Positions 34,593 through 43,223 of a stretch of DNA of 64,000 bases are shown here, in pieces. The stretch spans positions 86,794-150,793 of the forward strand of contig MU394136.1 of NCBI GenBank assembly GCA_022578605.1, read 5' to 3'. Each line of letters opens with the position of its first letter. Within the stretch, counting starts at the first letter, position 1. A program made the translations under genes and the position numbers. Below the pieces are notes generated by a model, which made no database searches, was not told the DNA's origin, and was given only the letters and a program-made list of their open reading frames with translations. The DNA is from Camillea tinctor (taxonomy: Eukaryota > Ascomycota > Sordariomycetes > Xylariales > Xylariaceae).

Positions 34593-35987
34593 TCACAACA
34601 CCCTCTTCGGATCACACCCCCCCAACCTCGCGCTCTTCGCCGCGCCCTCGAGCACAATCTCGCTGACCAGCTTCCCCGTCGCCGGCGCGTTCTGTATGCC
34701 CCAGCACGTATGCCCCGCCGCCACCACAATGCCCCTGGTCTCCCCGCCCAGCTCCCCTATGTACGGGCCCCCCTGCGGCAAGTAGCACGCCTGCCGCGCG
34801 ACCACCTCCGCGTCGCGCCCCAGCTCGTCGCTGATCCCGGCGACCTGGTGCGCGATGTCGGCGCAGCGCGCGGCGTCGACCTCGACCTCGGCGTTGGTCG
34901 GCGGCAGCGGGACCGCGGTGTCCGTCGGCCCGCACGCGTACGCCGTGCCGTCGGGGCGCGCGTAGATCTCCGGCTCCACGACCTGCGGCTTGCTGCTGGA
35001 TGCGAACCCCGCCGGCAGCGCGATCGCCGTGAACAGCGCGTAGGCGGATACCGGCCGCGCCGGCTTGATCACGATGCTGTGCGCGCGCGCGGAGGTCACC
35101 GGCACGGAGGGGAGCAGGCGCGGCGTCCAGGGGCCCGCCGCGACGACGCAGTCGCTGGTGGGGAGCGTGTGCGCCGCGCTGTCCTTCTCGTATGTCACGC
35201 TCTCGACGCGCGTGCCGTCTGCGCTCTTGTTGATGGATGTGACGCGGGCGCCGGTTATAATCTTAACGCCCCTGTCCTCCGCTAGCTGGGCCATGCTGCG
35301 CGTGAAGAGCTCGGGATGCACCTGTGCTGTGTTCTCTGGGGTGCCCATCCCTTCGTAGCCGGTAAGCGACACTTCGGTGTCGAGCCAGTCGAGATCTTCG
35401 GGTGCGCCGAGCTTCTTGAGCGCCTTGGTGTCCTTCTTGTGGTCCTTGTGCAGGCCCTTGATATTCGGCCCTCCTGCCGCGGACGCGGGATCCACATCGG
35501 CTTTCCCGCCGAAGCCGGGCGGCGTCCGTGCTTTGCACTCGACTTGGCTCGCCCAACAGCGCCGGTAGCCCCACCTCTTATCACCGCCGTGCTCCTTTGC
35601 TAGCTCATCGTGGAGACGGAAGCTCAGCGGCACGATATTCTGGGGGAATGCCCATAGAGCTAAGAGACCACCGGCCTTGCCACTCGCGCCACCGGCGATA
35701 CCGTCGTGTGCTGGGTTCCGCTGTGATGCAGTTGCGGGATCGACGAGTGTGGAGGGATCCTGGATGCTGTCCGGAGTACGGCCACCGGCATTGCTGGATG
35801 AGGCCTCGAGAAGGGCGATGCGGTGTGTGGAGGGCGAGTATGAGGCATGGCGTGTTAGGAAGTAAGCGATGCTGCACCCAATAATGCCCCCTCCTACGAT
35901 GGTGATATCCTTGGTAGGCGTGGTAGCAGTCATTTTGCGGGAGGATAGAATACGAGGTAGAAAGCGCAATGTGAGGGAATTGGACAT
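34593..35987 (-). CDS. FAD-dependent oxidoreductase, DAO superfamily, TDA3-like
   Basis: An intronless frame of 464 residues. The N-terminal motif ITIVGGGIIGCSIAYFL (about residues 28-44) binds FAD. The DAO-type body includes TENTAQVHPELFTRSMAQLA-like and DCVVAAGPWTPRLLP segments, and the C-terminus has GIVVAAGHTCWGIQNAPATGKLVSEIVLEG, characteristic of the fungal TDA3 / S. pombe C1F5.03c group. In yeast TDA3 is a putative oxidoreductase linked to endosome-to-Golgi and late-endosome traffic, and its substrate is unknown. A second ATG at residue 19 (MTATTP) could be the real start. The first 18 residues (SNSLTLRFLPRILSSRK) are basic and amphipathic and could target mitochondria if used. The middle is very GC-rich. 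The flavoprotein fold is clear and the subfamily is likely. Confidence 0.85.
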   Translation of the reverse strand: MSNSLTLRFLPRILSSRKMTATTPTKDITIVGGGIIGCSIAYFLTRHASYSPSTHRIALLEASSSNAGGRTPDSIQDPSTLVDPATASQRNPAHDGIAGGASGKAGGLLALWAFPQNIVPLSFRLHDELAKEHGGDKRWGYRRCWASQVECKARTPPGFGGKADVDPASAAGGPNIKGLHKDHKKDTKALKKLGAPEDLDWLDTEVSLTGYEGMGTPENTAQVHPELFTRSMAQLAEDRGVKIITGARVTSINKSADGTRVESVTYEKDSAAHTLPTSDCVVAAGPWTPRLLPSVPVTSARAHSIVIKPARPVSAYALFTAIALPAGFASSSKPQVVEPEIYARPDGTAYACGPTDTAVPLPPTNAEVEVDAARCADIAHQVAGISDELGRDAEVVARQACYLPQGGPYIGELGGETRGIVVAAGHTCWGIQNAPATGKLVSEIVLEGAAKSARLGGCDPKRVL

Positions 35988-38015
35988 CTATTACAGGACA
36001 GGATATATCCCGGCGCTAAGTTGATGAGGCCTTTGTATAGGTTCAAGTTAAAAGACTCGAGCTAACTTATACTACGTACATAGGCATGAATAGGATGATG
36101 TCTATAAGTAAATAATAGGTCATGGTGGGGTAGATTGGGGGAGAGGGGCTACGTCATTTTACTAGATTATGCACCTTATCGATAGCCATGTTCATCATAA
36201 AAGATATTTATGTATAATCCGTATGCATTAATTAGATGAAGGTATTGCATATAGATAATCTACGCAAAGTCATCATCAATATGTAACTCACCTAATCCGC
36301 TCTCTCTACTTATAGTTGGGAAATAGACGAGACAACTAACTCAGTTATCTTGTAGTGAATCAAGCTATACCCATTGTCTACGATAGCGTTATTGACTAAG
36401 TGGTGCTTTGTACATTTTTTAGCTTGGAGCTACTATTACCTATATAAATAGACTTGATGCATATTACAGAGTATAAAACCGGAAACAATAAGACACAAAT
36501 ATAAAATATAACACTTCCGCTTTCTAAACAATGTTAATACTATTGTCAAGTTATCGAAGAACAGAACGAGGATTTTAATACCACTAGTGATTTCAAATGT
36601 CTTCATATACTGTATACGAGGGGGGCGAGAAATTAAAGCCGTAATTCCCCTTCAACTTACAACTCTCTATAAAAAGCTGATCAAGTAAAATAGATTAAGT
36701 ACATGGATATTAACCCTTGGTTATAAACATTGATGTTTTGAACATGATGTTTTTATTTCGAAAGGTTTGAAAGAACCATTAATTATTTATTAACAGATTA
36801 TAAACATGTGAACTGCACATATAATCAAGTGTCGCTGAGCCGCCTTCTTTCCATAACGTGACTCATTAAATGTATACCAGTTATAAGTCCAAACGAGAAA
36901 CCAAAAGTCCAGGTAGATAAACAAACTATCTAAGTACAGCTGCTCTAATCTAGGTAAAAGATCTTGTGTGGAATTGCTTTGACCTTTGTACATCAACAGT
37001 ATTATTCGTATACATGGGCTTATAGTGCTAAAGTGTTATCATGGAATATATTTATAATTCTTGTTCTACTGACAAGAACAATGGTGGCCATCCGAGTATT
37101 CCGCACTTGACTGCCGCCCGCTAGCTTGCATGGTCGGCTACAAATTCCTAAATGGGCAATAGGGGTTTCCAGTCCAGAAATTACGTTATTGGACTATCAC
37201 TGTCTAGACTTACATATCCCCATCTGGCCGTTCTCGCATTCATATATTGTAACATACCCAATCCGTTACTGATAGTTGTGTTATCTCTATTGGTGGCAGT
37301 AAGTAGTCCTCATGCGTTGCACTGAAGATAGATAAGGGTCTACTCAGAAACCGGCGGCAAATCATATAGTTCTGACAGATATGGAGGATGAGGATACATT
37401 GAGTCATTAGGACTACCTAGGTTAGAAGAGTTGTCAATGAATTGGCCCACATATATCCAACCGCTTGGTATACCCCAGAATACCAAGCCTTCGGGGTTTG
37501 AACTTTTGGTGTCATACAATATACTCAACTCCTTGTATAGCTCTAAAATTTCATGTTTTAAGTGCATGTTATGTAAGAGAAACTAGAATTAGTTGTACTA
37601 TTGTTTGGGACTTTACAACAACGACTAAAAAAGGATCCGAACATAGAATGTGTGTGGTTTTGTTAGGTGCGCCCTTCATTTGACATGGGAGTTTGTGACT
37701 CGGATTCGGATAGTCGAGATAGCTCCGCGGAGATTGATGAGAAACACATTGTGAGCCATTGGTGACACGATAAAGGAAAGGAATTATAAATTAGGATAAT
37801 TAACTCCCGGAGCAAACATACACCTAGAGAAATAGCTAACCGCATTTATCTAAAGCACCATGCAAATTGCGAATTTTTGAATAGATTCTGAGTCTAACCA
37901 CGATAATCGAAATTGAGCGAGCATATATCATTTGAATATCCTACTTCTAGACAAAGAACATCGCCATATCATAACTTGATCCCCAACAGGTCTAAAAAAA
38001 CAGATCTACTAAACG
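35988..38015. other. divergent AT-rich intergenic region, 2 kb
   Basis: Promoters of the TDA3-like and PaiB-like genes, otherwise AT-rich DNA. The minus-strand frame 37340-37567 is listed separately as a weak candidate. Confidence 0.5.
37340..37567 (-). CDS. weak candidate small or partial ORF
   Basis: A 75-codon ATG frame with fairly protein-like composition (GLVFWGIPSGWIYVGQF ... YPHPPYLSELYDLPPVSE). It matches no family I recognise. It could be a last exon, a gene fragment or chance. Confidence 0.15.
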   Translation of the reverse strand: MHLKHEILELYKELSILYDTKSSNPEGLVFWGIPSGWIYVGQFIDNSSNLGSPNDSMYPHPPYLSELYDLPPVSE

Positions 38016-38762
38016 ATGTATATCCGAGGTGTACATGCGGAACGGTCGATTCCTGTCCTACGACAGCTCATTCGGGACTACCCCTTGGGCATCCTGACCA
38101 CCGCAATCCCGTCTACAACTTACCCCTTTATTCAATCTAGTCATATCCCCTTTACCCTGCACCTCGATGATGAGTCAAGCGAGACCGAGCTTGGTCGTTT
38201 AAGGGGGCACATGGCTCGAGCGAACCCGCAAAGCAAAGCCATCATAGACGCATGCAAGGCCTCGGAGACCAACGTCCTCGAGCAGGAAGTACTAGTGCTC
38301 TTCACAAGCCCGGTGCAGCACTACGTCACGCCCAAATTCTACACCGAGACCAAGCCCGACACGGGCAAGGTGGTGCCGACCTGGAACTACGCCGCCGCGC
38401 AGGCCTACGGCAAAGCCACCATCTACTACGACCCGCACTCGGCCGACTTCTCCAACTTCCTGTCGATGCAGCTGCACGACCTGTCCCAGCACAGCGAGAT
38501 GTCCGTCATGGGCTACACCGGCGTCGGCGAGGCCCCGGGTCCGTGGAAGGTGACGGATGCCCCGGAGACCTACATCGAGATCATGAAGAAGGCGATTATC
38601 GGCGTGGAGATCTCGATAGAGAGGCTCGAGGGAAAGTTCAAGATGAGCCAGGAGCTCAAGGAGGGCGACAGAGAAGGGGTGGTGAAGGGGTTTCAGAAGA
38701 TCGACTCTGAGGTTGCGAGGGGGGTGGCTGGCTTGGTGGAGACACGCAGCGAGAAGAAGTGA
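38016..38762 (+). CDS. PaiB-type FMN-binding split-barrel protein
   Basis: An intronless frame of 248 residues. The start MYIRGVHAE matches the usual N-terminus of the PaiB family, followed by QLIRDYPLGILTTAI and HIPFTLHLD. The central FTSPVQHYVTPKFYTETK ... VVPTWNYAAAQAYG segment (about residues 95-135) and the late MSVMGYTGVG and GVEISIERLEGKFKMSQ segments are the family's conserved blocks, ending in a Lys-rich tail. Bacterial PaiB is described as a transcriptional regulator of sporulation and protease genes. Fungal homologues share the flavin-reductase-like split barrel, but their role is not established, so a flavin- or heme-binding cytosolic enzyme is equally possible. The gene converges on the amidohydrolase gene. 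Confidence 0.9.
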   Translation: MYIRGVHAERSIPVLRQLIRDYPLGILTTAIPSTTYPFIQSSHIPFTLHLDDESSETELGRLRGHMARANPQSKAIIDACKASETNVLEQEVLVLFTSPVQHYVTPKFYTETKPDTGKVVPTWNYAAAQAYGKATIYYDPHSADFSNFLSMQLHDLSQHSEMSVMGYTGVGEAPGPWKVTDAPETYIEIMKKAIIGVEISIERLEGKFKMSQELKEGDREGVVKGFQKIDSEVARGVAGLVETRSEKK

Positions 38763-39094
38763 TGTGATAGAGAATTACGTTATGCTAAGCGAGAACTATT
38801 CATGCTTTATTTATTTATTTATTTAAAAAATTTTTTTTGCTGTAATTGATTTTTCAGACCCCACAATGTTGACATGTACTGGATGAGGGAATAAGTGGGA
38901 AAGGAGGTACGCATCTTGGCTTGATTTGGGCTTCTATTTTCGGGCGTTTGTAGCAACAGATTTATTAGCGTCTAAGTCTTTGAATACCGCTTTATAGCGT
39001 AAACATTACAACTCGTTTTCCTAATGAAATCTAGTGTACTGTACAGAGTTACAGATGAGAAATACCGGGTGGAACTAGAAATCAGATCGCTGTA
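38763..39094. other. short convergent spacer
   Basis: 3' UTRs of the PaiB-like and amidohydrolase genes, with an ATTT repeat near 38808-38825. Confidence 0.5.
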
Positions 39095-40811
39095 CTAAGC
39101 GCTCCAGACCTTCTCTCCCCCGAACCAAGTCTCTTTAACCGCAGCATTGAGCAGTTTATCCTCCTCCCACTCCATATCCCATATCGTGAGATCCGCCACC
39201 TTCCCAGGCTCCAGGCTGCCCAGCCGGCGGTCCCAGAACACGCTGCGCGCTGAGCCGTGACTGGCCGCTACGACGGACTCGCAGACGCCGAGGCGGAAGT
39301 TATGGTTCACCACCGTATCGTACTGCGTGTTCCGGAAAGACCTCCGCGTCGCCGCAACGTACACGTTGCCCATGATGTCCCACGGTGAGGTTGGGCTGTC
39401 GCTGCCGAGGGCCAGCGGTGCGCCTCCGTCGGCGAACTCGCGGTATGGAAATGCGCGCTCGCAGCGGTGTCCCAGGAGATCGGGCCAGGCCCGGAGGATC
39501 CATGGGTCTGCGTGTACGGGTTGGATAGAGGCCGTGCTAGAAGCGATCGTGTTAGTGGACGAGGCCTGGTGAATCTATATAGGTTACAATATATTCGAGT
39601 GTCACTTACATTCCTAGTTCGCCTAGTCTCTTTGCATCCCTGGCAGACGCAAGCTCTAGATGCTCCATGCGGTGGCGATTCTTCGGTGAACAGGTAGATA
39701 AAGCGTCGACGGCCATGGTAATGGCCGCATCGCCTATGGCGTGGAGCGCAACCTGCAGACCCGCAGCGTCGGCCTTGCGTACGACCGCATTGAGGATTTT
39801 CGGCTCCCAGAACGTATCGCCGGTAGTGGCCTTTACTGCGTCAGCCCCTTTCAGATAGGGTTCTGACAGATACGCGGTGCAGGCGTCGACAATGCCGTCG
39901 CATATTATCTTGATACCGACGACATGTAGATCAGGGGACTCCTCGACACTCAGTTCTTTATGCGCCTCGATGACTCGGTCAACTTGAGCGAGGCAGTCAG
40001 ATTCCGAGCTCGAGGGCCTCAGAAGCCAGTAGGCTGCGAGTCGCAACGGCAGCGGCTTCTGCGACTGATCCTGGCGCATCTCTAGGAGTGTCTCCCACAC
40101 TTGCTCCTCCATCGCCATGTCAATCGCGCCGGTATAACCGAACCCATTATACGTCCGCACTGCATCGCGGATGAAATCCTCGCGCTGCTTCTTAGTCACT
40201 ATATCACTGAGGAATGGCCATATAATCGAGAACACAGCTGCCTCGGAGAACGCCCCCGTAGCTTTGCCGTCAGGCCCGCGCTCGATCTTACCTCCTTCTG
40301 GATCCTCGAGGTTCTCAGCATCGATTTCTTCGAGCGCAGCTGTATTGCACCACGTGGTATGCAGATCCTTGGAGTCTATGTAGATTGGCCGAGGGTCAAG
40401 ATCATCGATCTCACTGGCTAGCGGCTTGGACATATACCGCATCCAGCCCTTGCATAGAATTCGCGGCTCGGCCGGATTGGCGATCGCATAATCTTTTATG
40501 GCCTTGCGAACATCATCCACGTTTTCGCAATGATCGAGACCGACCTTGCTGAGAGACTGTCCGAGTCTCAGAAGATGAATGTGACCATCAATAAAGCCGG
40601 GGAGAACGGTGCGGCCGTTTAAGTCGTGGACGATGGCACCGGCAGCTCGACATTTCGAAATTGCGCCATCATCCTCAGAACCAACGTGCTCAATTATACC
40701 GTTATTCACATATATTGCGTTTCCGAACCGAGGCCTCGTCTCGAGCCCCGGCTGTGTCTCGTGCAGGAACACTTTCCCGCCAACAAATAGATGCCCCCTT
40801 GATTGCGCCAT
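39095..40811 (-). CDS. metal-dependent amidohydrolase (YtcJ-like)
   Basis: Two exons on the minus strand, 40811-39610 and 39536-39095, with a 73-nt intron (39537-39609), give 547 residues. The splice restores ELGITASIQPVHADP, the family's conserved block, so the acceptor CTTCTAG is preferred over the nearby CACCAG. The metal ligands HIH lie in VLPGFIDGHIHLL (His 77 and 79), LHAIGDAA carries the next His, and LGSDSPTSPWDIMG the catalytic Asp. The C-terminal strand (PGKVADLTIWD) closes the composite domain. YtcJ-type enzymes hydrolyse amide or formamide bonds of varied small molecules, and the substrate here is unknown. No signal peptide was seen, so it is probably cytosolic. It is divergent from the sulfatase and shares a 700-bp promoter with it, which contains a CGG-N9-CCG element. 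The frame is open upstream to 40844, but without ATG. Confidence 0.9.
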
Positions 40812-41511
40812 GATTTGTGGACTTAGAAGTATATTAAACGACAAAAAAGGAGGAAAGGGACATGTGACTAAATAATATGAAATATTTGATACAATTTAAT
40901 TAAAAGAGAAATATAGTAAAAATCTATGTATTATTTAGATGGATGAGCAAGTTAGAACTTATTCCTGAGGGTTATTTTAACGCTGGACCCATACCCGTGA
41001 CGACTTCGGAGATGCAACCCCCCCCTGAAATACCCCAGGCGATCCACCATCGGTTTACAACCCTACATATCGAGCTGGTCCGATCCCGGGTCCTGGGCCG
41101 AACTAGCCTTTTGATCTTGCATGTGCGGAATTTTTTATACACTTAGAATGTGTCTATAATTCTTGGCATATTTGCTTTTTGAGAGCAAGTTGGTTGCGCC
41201 GGAGTTCATGTCCGTCTCAACTTCTCCACCACGAGAACCACCATGAGCAGGGAAGCTAGGTATTATGGGCTGAAAGGCCTACGTGTAGAAAGCAGAAATA
41301 TGGAACAAAGCGCTAGCTTGGTCCGAATGCACTGGTGAAGCTATTTAACCAAATATATAATCTAATAGGTTCTGCGCCTATAAAGGGATGTCGAGTACTT
41401 CTGGAGCTTTCTCATTCTCAATCCTTTAATAAAGCTGGAACATTCATAACTAGAGAGCTAAACCACCGAACTCAATATTTTGTTTGGTATATTATTTGCG
41501 GTTTAAATATC
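40812..41511. promoter_or_regulatory. bidirectional promoter, amidohydrolase/sulfatase
   Basis: 700 bp between two divergent ATGs. It carries the CGG-N9-CCG element at 41200-41214. The sulfatase frame is open through 41335-41511 but lacks an ATG. No other gene was seen. Confidence 0.6.
41200..41214. promoter_or_regulatory. candidate Zn2Cys6 binding site, CGG-N9-CCG (site 1)
   Basis: CGGAGTTCATGTCCG, 298 nt before the sulfatase ATG and 389 nt before the amidohydrolase ATG. It shares CGGAGTTCA and the terminal CCG with the perfect palindrome at 52229-52243. Binding by the neighbouring factor is inferred. Confidence 0.45.
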
Positions 41512-42852
41512 ATGTCTACAGATCCCGAGAAGCCCAATGTTGTTCTCATCCTCGCAGATAACCTGGGATGGGGAGAATTAGGCTGTTATGGTGGCGGCGC
41601 TCTAAGGGGTGCTCCGACTCCTCGGATCGATGCCTTTGCCAAAGAGGGCCTTCTTCTACACAACTTCAATGTCGAGAGTGACTGTGTTCCCACACGATCT
41701 GCTTTGATGACCGGTAGACATCCGGCTCGCACCGGTTGTCGGCAGTCAGTCCCTGCTGGTTTTCCTCAGGGCCTTACCCCGTGGGAGAAAACCATCGCTG
41801 AAATCTTGAGGGATAATGGCTATACTAGTGCACACCACGGAAAGTGGCATCTGGGAGATATTCAGGGTCGATATCCTAGTGATAGGGGCTTCGACGAATG
41901 GTACGGAATTCCTAGGACGACGGACGAGTCCCAGTTTACCTCGGCGGTCGGCTTCGACCCCGAGGTGGTTGAGATGCCCTATATCATGAGAGGCAAATCT
42001 GGCGAGCTATCTGAAAACGTTAAAGTGTACGACCTAGAACAGCGCAGATTGATCGACGAGGAATTAGTCGAGCGCTCGAAAGATTGGCTTAGCCGGCAGG
42101 TCGAGGCTAAGGCGCCATTTTTTCTTTATCACCCATTGGTACATCTACACTTCCCTACATTGCCCCATCTGGATTTCGCCGGCAAGACGAATCAAGGCGA
42201 CTTTGCAGACTCGATGACCGAGATGGACTTCCGAGTGGGCCAGCTGCTTGATCACATCGATTCACTTGGGATTGCCAACAATACTGTCGTCATATTCGCC
42301 TCTGATAATGGCCCTGAATTCCGAGTTCCATGGAGGGGAACAGCTGGGCCTTGGTCGGGGACTTATCACACAGCTATGGAAGGCAGCCTGCGGGTGCCTT
42401 TCATAATCAGATGGCCAGGTCGTGTTCCGGCGGGTACCATATCTAACGAGATTGTCCACGTTACCGACATATTCTCAACAATTGCAGCCATTACTAAGTC
42501 CCGTCTGCCTGAGGACCGACCGTTTGATGGAATAGACCAAACCCCTCTTTTCTTGAACCCCATGGGAAGCAAGTCGCCTCGCGAAGGCTTTTTGTTTTAC
42601 ATTAAAGACGAACTGCGGGCGATCAAGTGGCGAGACTGGAAGATGCATTTCATCTGGGAGCCGCAAGTTAACAAGTCCTCCGGAAAATTGGAATCTCCAT
42701 ATCTGTTCAACACTACGCGGGACCCGAAGGAAGAAACAGATATAGTCACGACTAATACATGGGTTTTGCAGCCAATGTTGAAGATGAGGCGTGAGTTTGA
42801 GAGAAGCTTGAAAAATGATCCCGCCCCACCTGACCCCTTAAAAGACTTGTGA
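41512..42852 (+). CDS. Cys-type sulfatase (arylsulfatase family)
   Basis: An intronless frame of 446 residues from the ATG at 41512 (MSTDPEKPNVVLILADN). The first metal-binding block is LADNLGWGELGCYGG. The formylglycine motif is CVPTRSALMTGR, with Cys 58 as the residue oxidised to formylglycine. HHGKWHLG (about 110-120), a late DNGPE block (IFASDNGPEF) and GSLRVPFIIRWPGRV complete the alkaline-phosphatase/sulfatase fold. It should hydrolyse a sulfate ester. There is no signal peptide, so it is probably intracellular. It differs from the usual choline-sulfatase opening, so an aryl or alkyl sulfate is more likely, but the substrate cannot be told. Absence of introns and the bacterial-looking motif set would fit old horizontal transfer; this is inference. 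The next gene in the same direction is a Zn2Cys6 regulator. Confidence 0.92.
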   Translation: MSTDPEKPNVVLILADNLGWGELGCYGGGALRGAPTPRIDAFAKEGLLLHNFNVESDCVPTRSALMTGRHPARTGCRQSVPAGFPQGLTPWEKTIAEILRDNGYTSAHHGKWHLGDIQGRYPSDRGFDEWYGIPRTTDESQFTSAVGFDPEVVEMPYIMRGKSGELSENVKVYDLEQRRLIDEELVERSKDWLSRQVEAKAPFFLYHPLVHLHFPTLPHLDFAGKTNQGDFADSMTEMDFRVGQLLDHIDSLGIANNTVVIFASDNGPEFRVPWRGTAGPWSGTYHTAMEGSLRVPFIIRWPGRVPAGTISNEIVHVTDIFSTIAAITKSRLPEDRPFDGIDQTPLFLNPMGSKSPREGFLFYIKDELRAIKWRDWKMHFIWEPQVNKSSGKLESPYLFNTTRDPKEETDIVTTNTWVLQPMLKMRREFERSLKNDPAPPDPLKDL

Positions 42853-43223
42853 TAGCGGACTATTTTGTAAAATTGAGTCTGTCTCTATCACTTTATTATT
42901 TACCCCTTTCTCTTTCCTTAGTTTTCGCTATAGAGACACATGTACACTATACCCCCTGTTATTATGAGGAGAGAGCTCAACATAGTCTTGCCACCACCTG
43001 TTGCCAAGTGATATAACCCCGCAACTATTTTGGGAATAGACTATACTCGGTTGACTATATGCAATCTTAATAGTGGAGTTCAACTCGCGTGATTCAAGAA
43101 GACACTCATGTGCATTACCTACACTAGTTCCAACACATGTCTGCTTATCTACATACAGCCTACTTTAACCTGAGACCAATGATTACATACTCATGAATTT
43201 GTTAGTTAATAAGCCTATAGAAT
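42853..43223 (+). promoter_or_regulatory. sulfatase 3' end and promoter of the Zn2Cys6 gene
   Basis: 370 bp containing the GAGTTCAACTC palindrome at 43076-43086. No gene. Confidence 0.5.
43075..43086. promoter_or_regulatory. candidate Zn2Cys6 binding site, degenerate (site 2)
   Basis: GGAGTTCAACTC, identical over 12 bases to the palindrome at 52230-52241, 138 nt before the ATG of the Zn2Cys6 gene. The outer CGG/CCG triplets are altered (TGG and CGC). It may be an autoregulatory site. Confidence 0.4.

Noticed and set aside
41335..41511. Upstream extension of the sulfatase frame
   Set aside because: It contains no ATG, and the sulfatase fold begins immediately after 41512.
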